Numbered from the stretch's first letter, positions 8,878-21,434 are shown. The stretch: 64,000 bases of DNA from Epiperipatus broadwayi (GCA_028023455.1 JAQFVV010000043.1:2231483-2295482); one strand, 5' to 3'. Notes: a model not told the origin generated them from the sequence alone. Made by a program: numbers and translations.

Positions 8878-10945
8878 TAGGTTGCTTGCAACTATAGATG
8901 AATGGTTATCAAAGACTGGACATGGTTTTGGAGAATCAAGAAGCATTGTAGACATGATTTTTTTACTGCCAGACAAATACAAGAAAAATGTTAGAAACAA
9001 AGGTATGATTAATATATTGTTTTTATTGATTTAATTAAAGCATTTGATTCAGTTAATAGGATACGTTTATGACATTGTTTGAAATTAGTTGGTCGTCCAC
9101 CAAAATGTGTTCATATTATAGAGCTTCTATACCTTGGAATGAGAGGAAAGTGTCATTACTACAAGTGGATAATCTGAGGCATTTGAAATGGAAAATTGGG
9201 GCTAAACAGGGATGAGTGTTGCTCCAAGAATTGTTTTTAATTTTTATAACAAAGATTGATGGAATTAATGAAATAGAGATCAATATACAGGTTTAATGAA
9301 AATTTTAATTTGAATTGACTAAATGCAAAATAAAAACTTCAACTTCCCGAATTCTGGATTTACAATATGCCGTTGATTGCACTATTTTCATTAATTCAAA
9401 AAAAGTTTTAAAGAATATACTTAATGTTTTAAATGCAATATATAAAAAGAATTGGTTTATTAATTAATATTTTAAAAAAACTCAAGTTCTTTATCAGCCA
9501 GTGATGAAATAAAATTCTTCAGCAATTATTAGATTGAATAGTTATCAACTTGAGAATATAATCCAGTTTAAATCACTTCAATAGTTTAGTTCCTTGTATT
9601 TTTGATAGTTTTATACATAGAAAGGTGGATTTTGATGTTGAAATATAACCAAGACTATGCTGTTTCTAACAAGTTAAAAGAATATTTCATCACAAAGAAA
9701 TAACTACTGCAATTAAGTTTGCCCTATACAGAATTATTATTTTACCAAATTTATTAAATGGAAGTGAGATTTGCAATATAAAGACATTAGAGAAGTTTTA
9801 TTTAAGGGATCTCTTTCAAATAAACATCACATGATCACCATTTTTTATGCTTGCTTGTAAATGTTATTAAAACAGGCAAAAACTCTATACGTATTGCCAT
9901 TCAGTGCAAGCCAGAGTAATCAATGGATGCCAGAAGACTTGTGCATAAAATCCCCATCTAATGCCTACTCATCCAATATCCCTAGACTAATGCCTTCATC
10001 AGTGATGAGCCTTGGATCCATTGATTACTCTGGCTTGCACTGAGTGGCAATACTGTATGGAAAGTTTTGCCTGTTTTAATAACAGTTATAAACAAGCATA
10101 AGAAATGGTAATCATGTGATGTAATTAATTGGCTTAAAACCAATCCTGCCTAATAGGATAGTGGTGGATATGGTTATTAAAAAACCAAAGGCAACAAAAT
10201 GTATAGGTACTGAACTGAGTTCAGACATATATAACTATATAAGTTAAGGAGCTTGGACTGGAAATATTATGGTGTTTTCAATTTAACACTCATAGTTTTG
10301 TAGTTAAGTAGAGATAAAAGATGGCTGCTGGAGGGTTGCATTAGATCCTAACATCTAGGTGCAGTGCTCTCAGATCCAAAGCTCCTCACTGATAAAGGCC
10401 ACAAGCCAGAAACTAGTCTGGGGATATTGGATGAGTAGGCACTAGATGGGGATTTTATGCATAAGCCTTCGGGCATCCATTGATTACTCTGGCTTGCACT
10501 GAGTGGCAATACGTGTAGAGAGTTTTGCTGTTTTAATCTCTTTAAAATTTTAAAAATGTGATAGCAAAATTATAAAACCAATCAATACGCTCTTCAACTT
10601 ACTGGATGTGAGAATATATAGTCCACTACTGTAAAATCACATCTTTGTTGGATGGAATATTTAAAATGAATACCTAATGCAAGACCTACTAAAACAGTAT
10701 TGTATGATAAACTAGAGCATGGTTTTCTGGGAGAGATAGATCCATCTACTTTATAATAATTATCTCAAGACATTCTGAAAATGTACAATATTATTTTATC
10801 AGAAAAATATGGCAGAGAATATAAATCAATGGAGAGTTATAATTACATATAATGTTGAAGCATTTTGGAACAAGAGGTTTTCTGCTAAAGAAATTAAAAG
10901 ACAACATCATAAAATATCAAGTAAATGGAAAGTAGACTAGCATGT
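8878..10945 (+). pseudogene. Decayed LINE reverse transcriptase, split by a foldback element
   Basis: Plus-strand translation in shifting frames gives a non-LTR RT. There is an HGFGESRSIVDMIF-like segment near 8925, then LIKAFDSVNR (motif A, near 9035), then a QG region near 9200. The catalytic box LQYAVDC is at 9360-9380, where the first Asp of the usual YADD has become Val. After it comes a LPNLLNGSEIC segment near 9745, which corresponds to LPTLLYGSETW in relatives. Stops and frameshifts are frequent, and the RT cannot work. A foldback element (9821-10535) is inserted near its end, and residual similarity continues to about 10945. Confidence 0.7.
9809..10547. mobile_element. Foldback hammerhead element inserted in the LINE (family H1b)
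   Basis: The element spans 9821-10535 and closely resembles the 6.1 kb copy. It is flanked by ATCTCTTTCAAA (9809-9820) and ATCTCTTTAAAA (10536-10547), a 12-bp target duplication with one mismatch. The left ribozyme has lost the segment between core and cleavage site (core TCATCAG near 9998 is retained, GAAA is gone). The right one near 10388 reads CUGAUAA with GAAA intact. Both are therefore expected to be inactive. The 60-codon open frame inside is not a gene. Confidence 0.82.
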
Positions 10946-11109
10946 TCTATATGTTAACATATTTGTGTTTCACAGATTGGTTTGCAAGACCACTGCATAA
11001 TTCATTTAGCAGCACACACCCCACCCTGAGTCAAAATTGATCATTCTCATTTGCTAGTGGCTGTTTATCATTTTCTGAGAATCTGGAAGTTATAATTGGC
11101 TAGTTATTA
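10946..11109. other. No gene seen
   Basis: Unremarkable AT-rich sequence, perhaps the eroded 3' end of the LINE. Confidence 0.35.
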
Positions 11110-11565
11110 GTCTGCTTTCAGAACAGGTTATTTTTTGTCTGGTTAATGAGGTTTGTTTATACTTCTTTGCATTATTAATCTCACACCCCTTGGTCAAGTT
11201 GCAATCTTTAGTGTTTCTATAAACATATCAGACCATAGATAAAGTTGGTACCATCTTTATTGTTAAAGTAGGTTGCCTTGATGACAGGTTGAGATTATTG
11301 ATAGCTTACAGGTTGATTGTTATTATGATTATAGATAAAATACAAAGAAAGTTCAAGCTAACCATTTCAATGATCAGTTCAGCAACATACCCATTAATGG
11401 TGAGCGCAGTTAAGCAACCAATCCAGGCTATATAGAGTAGCTACCATATTAAACTAATGATCTTTATAAATTCTTTTCATAAGCAAATCGAATGCACATG
11501 ACAACAGTTTGAAATTGTTAATTGTTATTGATATTGGGATTGTCTAAGTGACTGGCTTTTAATAT
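11110..11565 (+). repeat. Old dispersed repeat, copy 1 (inverted partner at 22.4 kb)
   Basis: The segments at about 11150-11335 and 11495-11565 match the reverse complement of 22440-22665. Shared text includes GGTCAAGTTGCAATCTTTAG, GTGT(T)CTATA, ACCATCTTTATTGTTAAA-like text, GGTTGCCTTGA and TTGATATTGGGATTGTCTAA. The intervening 160 bp is absent from the other copy and duplicates the CAGTTTGAAATTGTT segment, so the copy is rearranged. Confidence 0.6.
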
Positions 11566-12014
11566 ATATATATAAAGAGGTGGATATATATATATATATA
11601 TAAGATCTTTTGTATGGGTATTTTAAAGGTGACTGATGATTAAAATATATGAAATTAATCACAGAGGCAAAAGAACTACGTAATTCAAAGAGAGAGACTC
11701 ATAGGACAAAACCCAAAGTCAATTGATAGATAAGAAAAAAAAATTCTGACAACATTTCAAGTTAAAATAGTAAAAAGTTAATATTGTGATTGAAATAAAA
11801 TCTTCATTAATTAAAAGATTTTTTTTCAAGATGTAATAGAGGAGTATTTTAAATTATAATTAATTTTTAGCAACAATTATTCTAGGAAAATAATTTAATT
11901 AAAAACTGAAATTTAATTCTAAAATATTTGAAATAAACACTTAATGGTAATTTTAATATAAAAATTTAAGAATACTTATATATATATATCTTTGTAATAT
12001 TTTGTATTAGATAA
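11566..12014. other. No gene; AT microsatellites
   Basis: Contains TA-dinucleotide runs near 11563-11602 and 11980. No coding or RNA signal. A CTGATGA at 11633 followed by GAAA has no pairing stem II and is not called a ribozyme. Confidence 0.45.
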
Positions 12015-12205
12015 AATAAATACTCCAACGGCTTTATCGCTCAGGAGATTAAGTCTGAGCACCTTAACTGCCTAAACTGGAATCAATTTGAGGATCCAAT
12101 GCTCCAGACTTGGACACTCTATCGCTGAACTAAATTACATTGTCCACAGTGAATAAAATAAATAATCAAATGATTTCTTGCTCAGCTGTAATTAATTGGT
12201 TTACG
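12015..12205. repeat. Old dispersed repeat, partner of 59.3-59.56 kb
   Basis: Matches the reverse complement of about 59325-59565 at moderate identity. Common elements are GGCTTTATCGCTC, TCTGAG, CTGGAATCAAT/CTGCAATCAAT, ATGCTCCAGACT-like text and AAATAAATAATCAAATGA. It may be an ancient SINE; family unknown. Confidence 0.45.
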
Positions 12206-12499
12206 TTTCGTAACTTATACCTTTTCATCTGAACTCAAAGTCAACCAGTACTTAAGAATTATTCAAACACTACTAAAAAGTGACAGGAAGAGCACAAGAA
12301 ACTTCAGTTCTGTCACTGTGCTAAACCATGCAAAGTTGGATACAAAGAGCAATTTAATATTCTGCCAATGGTACTAATACGGGGTGGAAGAAGGTAGATG
12401 GATCAGCCATATGATTGGTTGTATCATTTATAACTTTACAAAGTATAGTGAATGTATACATAGAGAGGAAAGATCATCTTCACAATGAGCATGCTAAGA
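12206..12499. other. No gene seen
   Basis: Ordinary AT-rich sequence with no supported features. Confidence 0.4.
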
Positions 12500-12800
12500 A
12501 ACATAACCGTGGTAAACATAAAAGCATCACTAGCATTAATCATTAATATTCAACAATCATCTCTTGTTTGTGAATGTATTTAAAAGAAATACATTACAAA
12601 TTCTTAGGTTAATCATTATATAGCCAATACCAAACTTAGGATATATAAAAGCAGTCAATATTTCAACTCCATATATATATTTAAGTGCTAAAACATAATA
12701 AACATGCCAGGGATCCTTATATCAATATTAATTATTATCAATGTTCTGGGTCATCTAATTATTGTCTATAAACTAATTATCAAATCTATAAAATAAAAGT
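12500..12800. repeat. Old dispersed repeat, copy 2 (partner of 8.5 kb)
   Basis: Same orientation as 8500-8870, with the same order of shared blocks (CATTAATATTCA, ATCATTATATAGCC, CCAAACTTAGGATAT, AAAGCAGTCAATATTTCA, TTAAGTGCTAAAACA). Divergence is high and the ends were not placed. Confidence 0.5.
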
Positions 12801-13059
12801 ATGTGGACTTCAAAAGTGATCTTTACTTTTGTACTATACAAATAATCCTATAGAGAATATCTATCTGGATGTCCACTTACACATGAACTTACATATATAT
12901 ATATATATATAGAGAGAGAGGACTTGCTTGCAATTAAGCTCTTAACAAGCTCTGCAGGATATTAAGAGCTTATTTGCGAGCTCTATATATAACATTTATA
13001 ATACAAGCTTGTTAAATTAGGTCATGTGACATATGACTTGATTTATTTGTGTGTATATA
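12801..13059. repeat. Short foldback relative of family H1
   Basis: A compact inverted repeat at about 12930-13000 (AAGCTCTTAACAAGCTCT and ATTAAGAGCTTATTTGCGAG). It is followed by GAGCTCTATATATAACATTT, the same terminal text as the 2.7-2.97 kb palindrome, and by ATACAAGCTTGTTAA and CATGTGACATATGACTTG. The ribozyme core has been deleted. Confidence 0.55.
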
Positions 13060-13974
13060 TAAATATGAAATATCATTACCGTCCAAAACTAACCTGGAAT
13101 TGCAAAATCTTAGTAACTATTATTGCAATAACAGAAAACACATATCTCAAACTTAATCTATTTTACATTTAATAATTTTATTGGAATAACTTAAAATAAT
13201 GATGAACATATTTATGAATTGTAAATAATAATAAAAAGCAAAGATCTGAGAAGTACTTTATATATAGATAAATCATTTTGAATTTGACTTACATAGATTA
13301 ACAACTCAAGCAATTACATTTATAATGATACATAAATGGTTTACATAATGCATAATACAAGCATATAGACATGCACACATGGTAAAACAAAATATCTAAA
13401 TAATTATGAATCCAATAAACATTATTCTATTCTAATAATACATAGTGAATGAATTTAGATACACATTTATATGTCTAGACATGTGCACACACTGTGCATT
13501 ATAATATCTCAACAATACATTATCTTAATAATAAATTATTTAAATCTATAGTCCTTGATCAAGAATTAAATGGTAAACATGTATATAGCAAAAGTATATA
13601 CACATGCCTGCTTGAATATGAAAATAAAATATTCCCAATTATTAATTCTAGATTTGCATTTTAAATTATTTTTAACTTTATCTTATTTATTTAAAATCTG
13701 GAATTTCATTTGCCATTGAAAAAACATTGGTCAAACCATTGTAATTTTTATTCAAAGTGTTTGATCAACTTGAAACTAGTAGTGGCCTTCCTACATTCTC
13801 TCCAGTCTAATAACATAATAATAAAACATTATCTAAATTCAGTATAGTCTATGCAAAGAAATCTAAAAGCAGGATAATTATAATAAGCTATTTTCAATTT
13901 TGATTAATAATTTGACTAAATTGTCCTGTTTCTCAATATACATTTATTAAAATTAAGTCAAATCTTGCGTTTAG
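13060..13974. other. No gene seen
   Basis: AT-rich DNA without coding or RNA signal on either strand. Confidence 0.5.
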
Positions 13975-14045
13975 ATTTGTAGAGGTCTCTCTTGTAATAA
14001 ATTAAGCACTCAAGGCGCATGTACTAAGGTTATAGCCTTTATTTA
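13975..14045 (+). repeat. Fragment related to the 7.2 kb palindrome
   Basis: Shares TTGTAGAGGTCTCT, GGCGCAT and AGGTTATAGCCT in the same order as the right arm at 7355-7421, at lower identity and as a single arm only. Confidence 0.45.
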
Positions 14046-14249
14046 AGTAAAATTAATCAGTTAAAAATGTTCCTTAATCTTTTAATTAAAACAGACTATA
14101 GAATTAATACAATTTTTAAAAAAAAAAACATGCTATTTTCCAAAAATAATTTACATTTTTGTCAAAATCAGAAAAATCAAAATTATTTCCGCAAAATATT
14201 TTTTTATTAGTATTATCAGTTAATACATTGTACAGGCTTAAACCTGCAT

Positions 14250-14525
14250 TTATTTATGTAATATATGTGGGGTTCAAACTCAGACTTTCACATGACCCAC
14301 CACTCTCAGTGCCATCTCATATTGCTGACCCACCTGATCACACACATGTTGAAAAGATAAATAATCACCAATATACGTATTTCATGCTAAACCAGCAATC
14401 ATCAGTTGGTCTAGATTACTATCCTCACACATATATATAATCAGTGCTCAGCTTTTTTTATATTAAGATAGCCAATCTTTATACTTTAATGGAAAGGCTT
14501 CAATCTATTCCAACTCACAACTCTT
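14250..14525 (-). repeat. Hammerhead repeat family H2, well preserved copy
   Basis: Contains the full shared order: CAGACTTTCACATGACCC, CATCTCATATTGCTGA, CCTGATCACACACATG, AAAGATAAATAATCACC, ribozyme core (minus strand), ATATATAATCAGTGCTCAG, TTAAGATAGCCAATCTTTAT, then ATGGAAAGGCTTCAATC. The same order is found at 37.6-37.86 kb. The 93-codon open frame at 14159-14440 is an accident of this repeat. Confidence 0.7.
14366..14411 (-). ncRNA. Hammerhead ribozyme, family H2
   Basis: Minus strand: stem I ACCAA/UUGGU, five perfect pairs (14406-14410 with 14367-14371). Core CUGAUGA is at 14399-14405. Stem II UGCU/AGCA has a 5-nt loop. GAAA is at 14380-14383, stem III is self-complementary AUACGUAU at 14373-14380, and A17 is at 14372. 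All conserved bases are present. The 8-nt palindromic stem III without a loop suggests pairing between two molecules. Confidence 0.7.
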
Positions 14526-15419
14526 TGATCTTCCATTTCATTGAAAATCTGATGATGGAATGTTCAAAGCCCTTGTTAGTGCCAAGGTTGTCGTAAAATT
14601 AATTATTATTTCCCTGTACTAGGCTGCATATTTTAAATTAATATATACAGTAAATTTTGTTTGCATTAATTTCTACTTCTTTCAAACTTTATATACGTAT
14701 GCACTAACACATTGCTACGTCATGTGCCATGAGACGAACTTCTTTTCCATAAAGAGAAATTTAGAAGTTATTTAAAAGACGATTTTTCCTTACAGAGTAC
14801 ATCTCTGCTTTTTTATCTTTTTCACTTTAAATATCTAATTGCTGTAATCAATATTGTATATATGCTTTTGAAATTTTTATTTTTTTCTTTATTAATTGTT
14901 ATTGTCTATTTTAAATGCATATAAGATTCTAATTATCTAAAAACTTATTTTTTTAACAATAATTAGATAAAAATTATTTAAAATATGTTTAAAATTAATA
15001 GATTAAATCTATTTCTACTTTAGGAATATATAAATTTAGGCATGTTTATAACTATTTTTTTAAAACTTTCTCTTATAATAATAGAAAAAAAATGGAAAAA
15101 CATTTTTTCTCTCTCTCTCTTACATGTAGATTTGCAAAATAAGTTGAAAAATAACTTATAATAAACAAAATTATAAGTCGAAAACATGTTCTAAAAGGAT
15201 TCAAATTTTCTAAAAGGATTCAAATTAATACGTAATCTCAAATTGCTTTTAATGAAAAAAAAAAGAATCTATTATTATCATAAATGTTAATAATTTGCCA
15301 GAAAATTTAAGATATTAAAATTATATTTATCAATTTCAGATCCATATATTAATAGTCTTAGCATTGCCAAGACTTTAAAGGTAAAATTATAATAATCAAT
15401 AAATAGGAAGTCATATATA
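14526..15419. other. No gene seen
   Basis: AT-rich, T-run and A-run rich sequence. A CTGATGA near 14533 lacks stem II and GAAA. Confidence 0.5.
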
Positions 15420-15725
15420 ACATAATATTGCTTTTATGAGCTTGTATTTACAAATATGTAATATAAAGGGCGTACCAATAGCTCAAACAAGCTCTTAATT
15501 GATAAGTGCGGTAAGAGAAAATATTTAAAATCTATATCTGGAATATTCCCATTCCCACACCAATTGGTTTCGAGCTTTTGGCTCACTCACTGAGGAGCTA
15601 GAATATTCAGACCTAGATCTAAAATATCAACTCAAAACCCAGCACTTATTTAATACGCAACATTTAAGTAGAAACTCTGAAATTTTCGGACATGAAAATG
15701 TCTTTAACTCCAGCTATCTAGCTTA
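15420..15725. repeat. Hammerhead repeat family H1, degenerate copy
   Basis: Order shared with 33.5 and 56.2 kb: GAGCTTGTATTTACAAAT, TAGCTCAAACAAGCTC, AAGAGAAAATATTTAAAATC, then a degenerate ribozyme and AGACCTAGATCTAAAATATC. On the minus strand the ribozyme (about 15550-15600) keeps GAAA with a 10-nt palindromic stem III, ACCAATTGGT. Its core reads GUGAGUGA instead of CUGANGA and the cleavage base is G, so it should be inactive. Confidence 0.58.
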
Positions 15726-17383
15726 AATAGATGTATATATAATATTTTATAATAAATGATCTTAGGATTAAAAAACTAACAATAATTGTTTTCTTCAATC
15801 ACAATTGGTTTTTTTTTATTTCAAATTAAATATAAAAATTTCAATAGAGGTTGAAGAAACCGATTATTTTTTATTTTTTTAGTGCACAGAAAATATAAAT
15901 ATTTATTACAAATATTTTATATATGTATTATTTTTAACTTTTTAGTATTCACACATAAATAAAAGCATTTATTATATATATAAAAAAGATTTTATATATA
16001 AATATATTATTTTTAACTTTTTAGTATTTGAATATTTTTTGTAATTATTTCTATTCATATTTTAAAAGATTATAAAAATAAGGGAACAGTTTATGGAATA
16101 TTTGAAAGGAAATTAAAAGTGCATTAAAAATCAATTCCAATATTATTTTGTTTGTGAAAGAAGTGTTTATATAAAAAAAGAAAATTTTATAAACAAGCGA
16201 AAATAAAATTTCAATCTTCTTTTTTAAAAAAGCAACTTTTACAATCAAGAAAAACTGAAATTGTTTATATTTCTATTTTAAATAATCATTAATACTTTTT
16301 ATTATAAGCTTTTTTTGTAATAAAAACTTTTTAAAAATATACTATCCTCTCATGGGCATCATTGAAAACATGCTGAACTGATATCAATGTGTCTAAAATT
16401 CGATCCGCTACTACACAACTAGTCAACCCTAAAACATTGTCATCGGCTAACACATACAAAATTTGAAAGAAATACATCTGGATAGTAGTGTGTTAAAAAT
16501 CAATTACAAAATTTATCCCAAACAAACTTTAAGTTAAATAAAAATTCAAAAATCTAATAATATACGATACCTAAAACAGATTTCAAATAGCTCACTGCGA
16601 CAACCATTCATAAAAGAATAGTGAAGACAAAGACTTTACTTATCAGGCCTGTCAATTTCCAGGTGCTAATTAGCAGTCCTTCATAATTTTTTCACCCCAT
16701 TTATCAACTTTGTAAAGATAGCGAAGCAGCTATAGCCTGTCTCTACTTTGATTGCATTCAAAAGTAGGTTGTGAAAATGGAAATGGATAAAATATCACTA
16801 CATACTAATAATATATACGTAGATGTGTATGAGTTGTTGTTCAAATCTCTTCCTATATACATCATGATAGATAATTAGCCTTTTGTTTGCTAAGTATATT
16901 TCACGGATAGTGCAATATTTACAACACTGTATATATCTGCTATATAACTTATACGAGTGAAAAATCTGAAAAATATTTATGATTCATAATGATGATTAAA
17001 CTCAGCAGCTTCAAATGTAAACAAGTAAAATTTAAAGAAAATAATTAGATAAATAAAACTGCAATAACACCATCTATATTAAAAATAAAATATCTTCCTT
17101 TCTAAAAATAATACCAATAAATAAATAATTTACTAATCCTCTAATACATGGCATTGTAAAAAAAATGGTAAAAAAATATAAAAAGTTTATTTAAAAAAAA
17201 CCACTTTTATTCACATAAATGCATTAAAAGGTAAAAAAAAAAACATTATAAAGTAAAAAAAAAATAAAAGCATAAGGTAGGGGGACAGCAACCTATTACT
17301 GGTATCGTACCGAACCTATGATCCAATCCTATTCCGCATGCTGATATAATTCTACCAATCTTTTTATATATAGTATCAAAATT
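15726..17383. other. No gene seen
   Basis: About 1.6 kb of AT-rich sequence. The minus-strand 65-codon open frame at 16051-16248 is Phe/Leu/Lys low-complexity translation of A/T runs and is not a gene. No RNA or clear repeat was recognised. Confidence 0.5.
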
Positions 17384-17449
17384 GGTCTGGTTATAATGGA
17401 CTTAAAAAATTATATATTATATACTTTTGAAGCCCATTATAACCAGACC
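17384..17449. repeat. Short hairpin-forming inverted repeat
   Basis: Arms of 20 nt (17384-17403 and 17430-17449; GGTCTGGTTATAATGG and its complement) differ at one position and enclose a TA-rich loop of 26 nt. This would extrude as a cruciform or fold as an RNA hairpin. No family or function assigned. Confidence 0.7.
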
Positions 17450-19049
17450 TTATATATTGGTCATTCAATATTTTAAAATACATAGGATCATATGTGAAAA
17501 GTATGTTTTGTTAAATTGTGTTGCATTCGAAAGACAAGCTTAAAATTTCCTTTGACATGGAGAAGATTCATCTCGTTGGCACTTAAAAAAATGTGTATTT
17601 GTTTACAAAATTACCGATTAATATACAGTGATTCAGAATAGGTAAAGCGCATTTAGCTTTCAATGATTTAACGTAAAAAGGTGATTAATGAACTTCTAGC
17701 ATAAATCATTCTGTGATATAAAAAGTCAACTTGAAATTGGAAGGTTTTCATATATTCTTTTCTTTAAAACTATGGACATTTGGAATTTTTCTCTGACAAT
17801 TTGTTTTAATTACACAATAGACATTTAAAAGAACAAAACCAATTATTTTTAACTTATTCGAGGTCGGAACAATATTATCAAGTGTCACGTATTTGCGGAC
17901 TTTATTCATGCCATTAACAGGACTATCACTGTTTATAAACTTTTTTTTCTCACGTAAAAGCACCAAAACTTAAAATGTATTATTATATAATTATGAATAG
18001 AAGTTTTTCAAATGAATTAATTGATATAATATTCTGTCTGAATATAAATTTACTCTAAACACGCAGTGGCATACAAAAGTATCAAAGGTCAATTGATCGT
18101 CAAAAAAAAAAATCCAGGCAAAACTAATCCTTCCTGGAAATAAAATATATTTCCATTCCACTTAGCTTTTATCGTTATTGAAAATATCAAAAATCAAATG
18201 TACATTTATTATACAAAATGATTAGTAAATTAAACTTAATCATGGTTTTCATCCACATGTGAATTGCATATGCAAAATGTAAATGGTGATGCAAACACAC
18301 GCTCTGTAATTAAAATATATTTTTTATTATTCCAATTCAGAGTACTATTAATAATCATTCTGCATGCCACATTTGACATGTGTGCTCTAGGTTGCTGATC
18401 CCTGATATAAGGCATTCATGTTTAGAAACAATCTTAATTACACTTTCTAACCATTTTTTATATGCTTCTTATCAATCAAAAATTACAATTTAATATTGTT
18501 CAGCATGTCATTAGTATATTTATAATCATTGAAATCTTGTATCATTATCTTGCATTCTATATTGAAAGTAATTCAGTGGTATGGCTTTAACTACTCGACA
18601 ATCCATTAAAACCATGAGAGAGCAGGAAATACCATGCAAATTATTCCACTCTTAATTTATGGACTTAAGATGTTATCTTTCATTTTTCATGCAATTTCAT
18701 TGGTGCTTTATACTTCCAGTTCATCTACCTTTGGTTCTATGTAAGCTGTTGGAGCTATAGCTGATATCTGTATAGGTATTACTTGCAAGTGTCGTAATGT
18801 TCCTTAAATTGGCGGGCTCATGTTTTCTTTTGTCAGCATTTGAAAATTCTCATTATCTTGTTGCTAAATGTCGGCATTATATCTTGGATAAACACCTATG
18901 TAGTTGATGGTGAACTGCATATTTCTTGATCCTATTAAATGTTTCCACATCCAAAAAAGTTCCTCAACAGTGTCATATTCAATAATGCATATCTCTTATT
19001 AATTGCACTAGCATCTTTTGGGCATCATGTGTGAAAAGTATTTGCCATC
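17450..19049. other. No gene recognised
   Basis: AT-rich sequence. The 72-codon minus-strand frame at 17748-17966 has a less biased composition than other frames here but no recognised motif or splice context, so it is left as non-gene. The stretch 18540-19050 is less AT-biased and may be the downstream part of the relic that follows. Confidence 0.4.
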
Positions 19050-20400
19050 ACATTTCATAACATCAAGTGATTTTGACATGGTTATCAATGTACCAGGATT
19101 ATGATCAATGAACAAAATGTCAAGGGCTTCTTTCAAATTTCATTCCAAGATTGATGCGATTTTTTGTATCTTTGAGACTTTTGAAGAAGAGCTGATATCA
19201 CTAAAAAAAATAACTATGCTATGTTCGACATGTCAATCACAATAAAATATGATATGAATACAAGATTGCATCCATCTAAATATTCTCATGAGTAAATTTA
19301 ATGGGCAATTTTGTTATTTACTGTCAATATTTTAATATCATATCGTGATTCTCAATTATACTCACATTCCATGTTTTTAATCTATCTTCTTGGACATAGT
19401 ATTGTTGCTGTTTGAAAAAATCTCATTATACAGTTGAAATGAAATACCCCTAATTGGCATGTATGCATTATTGTCTCCTTCGGAATATTTATTGTTGTGT
19501 AAACTATACAAATCAAGCCTTGTTCATCAATTTGAACATTCATACTAATCCATATTTGTAAAGTGTAATTAACCACTCTATGTATTGTATACTCTTGTTA
19601 CAGTATACAAAACTCTCATGTGATGTTTAAGATATCAAGAAGTTTGTTTGTTGACGACATCTATTCCAGCATCAGTATCTGCTCTTGGAAGTAAATTTGG
19701 TATGGCCATGAAATCCATATTCTCCAAATAATCCATGAAGCTTTACAATCTTCCCAGATATATAATTCTTAACAGAAGTTCTGTCATATCAAGTCAGTCC
19801 AGTATGCTTTTGATATTGGTGTAATATGTGACTCTTGCACTGATAACACAGGAACAAATTTAATTTGGGATTTCTTAAGTAAATATGTGGATGGGACTTA
19901 AAATATTGTGATTTGGTTAAGATAATATTGTTTGATATAAATCTTCTATTGCAGAAGGTATTAATAGCATTCTCAAATATCTCAAATATTGTAACATAGC
20001 TCTGATAGTGCTTGTGACATATGCAGCCTAATACTACCCAAATATGATTTTCATGGTTCGGGAATTTCAAGAATGAATATGACGTATGTACCATTACCCA
20101 ATCATGATGTATGTTGTTTGGATGTTTCATCTGTTTGTGTGTGACTTATGTAATCTATTGTTTTCTAAAAATGATTTGTTCTAGAATTTTGTTTGCTCAT
20201 GCCTATGACTTGAGTGGCTTATAATTTTCCAAATGTGATAAATGTTGTTCTAATGTTTCATTTTCTTGTACTTGTTATAGCCTACCACTTTCCAATCACG
20301 ATTTTCAGTGTTTTCATGTTCTGTTTGCTTATGAAACTAACTATCACTTTCGAAACATGCTTTGCATTGTTCCACAGTTTCTTTATTTAATGTGTCATTC
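19050..20400 (-). pseudogene. Frameshifted protein relic, possibly zinc-finger/transposase
   Basis: Minus-strand translation yields protein-like but broken segments. Near 20370-20320 is ETVEQCKACFESDS followed by His residues, resembling a C2H2 finger. The longest open piece is 20130-19789 (113 aa), and there is another at 19576-19382. A further segment near 19180-19060 reads EALDILFIDHNPGTL. Base composition here is milder than in the flanks. The zigzag of frames and stops indicates an old pseudogene or DNA-transposon remnant, and a MULE- or ZSWIM-type transposase is one possibility. The identification is weak. Confidence 0.35.
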
Positions 20401-21336
20401 TTCATGCCTAACTGTGCATGTTTACCTCTATACTGTCTGTTTCTAATACCATTCACTACTTTTCTAATTTTTTTTTCCTTCTACAATCTTTTCTCTTTAT
20501 CCACTTTCAAAGCAATACTCATCATTAGAGTTCCAGTTTGTTGATTTTTATTCCCGTCAGTAATAGTGATAAATAATGTTCCATATTTTACTAATTTCAT
20601 TATGGTCATGATATAATTAATTTTAAATGCTCAGAAAATTGAAAATTATCAGTTTACTTTACTTTTAAATGGATAGTTGTTGAGTTAATATCACTGCAAA
20701 ATTTATTTGTTGGGTCCAACAAATAATTATGATTTAAATTATAGAGTGTCACATTGGAAAAAAGGAAGTTCATATTTATTTAGTTAAGATGTACAAAATC
20801 AAATGCGATGATGAGATGAATATATTTAAATTCTATTTTGATTTCAAATTTGGCGAATAAATTGGGCTACCTAAATATCCAGCAGCAGCCAGATCCACCA
20901 TCAAAATTGATTTCTAGTTTGAATATGTCTTAATTTCTTAATTATTTGTCTTGCCCTTGGCAAAAAAAAAAAAAAACTTCATATATATGCACTATAATTC
21001 TTGTGTAGTTTTAGAGTTGGTTGGAGTTTTCTCGATATGGGTGAGTCTTGATGATTTCAAAATAAAACCCTGTAATTAAATTTAAATAATAGTATAATAG
21101 ATTTAAATAATCTTTAAATTTTTGTGAACCAGTTTTTCCTAATTAAAATAATTGGGTTAAAAGGATGGGAAACAGCAAACTGACATTAAAGATGACCTAA
21201 AAGGTTTTTTAAATAAAATGTAGTTTCTTACTTATTTGCCTTGTCTTCGACAGAGTGTCTAAGATTTTTGCTTAATCTTATAGTTAATTATCTTTCTCCC
21301 AAAACAAATCTTCTGATTTCAAAATAAAACTTTTTT
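20401..21336. other. No gene seen
   Basis: AT-rich DNA. The plus-strand 60-codon frame at 20362-20544 is hydrophobic low-complexity on the opposite strand of the relic and is not supported. Confidence 0.45.
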
Positions 21337-21434
21337 TTACTCATGTGTCATAGCATCAGCCGGGAAGCGAACCCACTAACCCAGGACAACTGCTTGTAAA
21401 GCAGCTGTCGCTGACCTCTCGACCACCAATGCTT
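21337..21434 (-). repeat. tRNA-derived SINE copy 2
   Basis: Minus strand, same family as copy 1: GTCAAGCATTGGTGGTCGAG at the head, TTTACAAGCAG anticodon-like arm, GGGTTCGCTTCCCGGC B-box region, then GATGCTATGACACATGAG and an A-run (T-run at about 21331-21340). Head and tail are both intact. Confidence 0.82.

Noticed and set aside
11631-11660. CTGATGA followed by GAAA on the plus strand
   Set aside because: The spacer is AT-only with no stable stem II and the flanks do not pair; likely chance in AT-rich DNA.
14159-14440. 93-codon open frame as a gene
   Set aside because: Lies within an H2 repeat copy and the ribozyme; no codon bias or motif.
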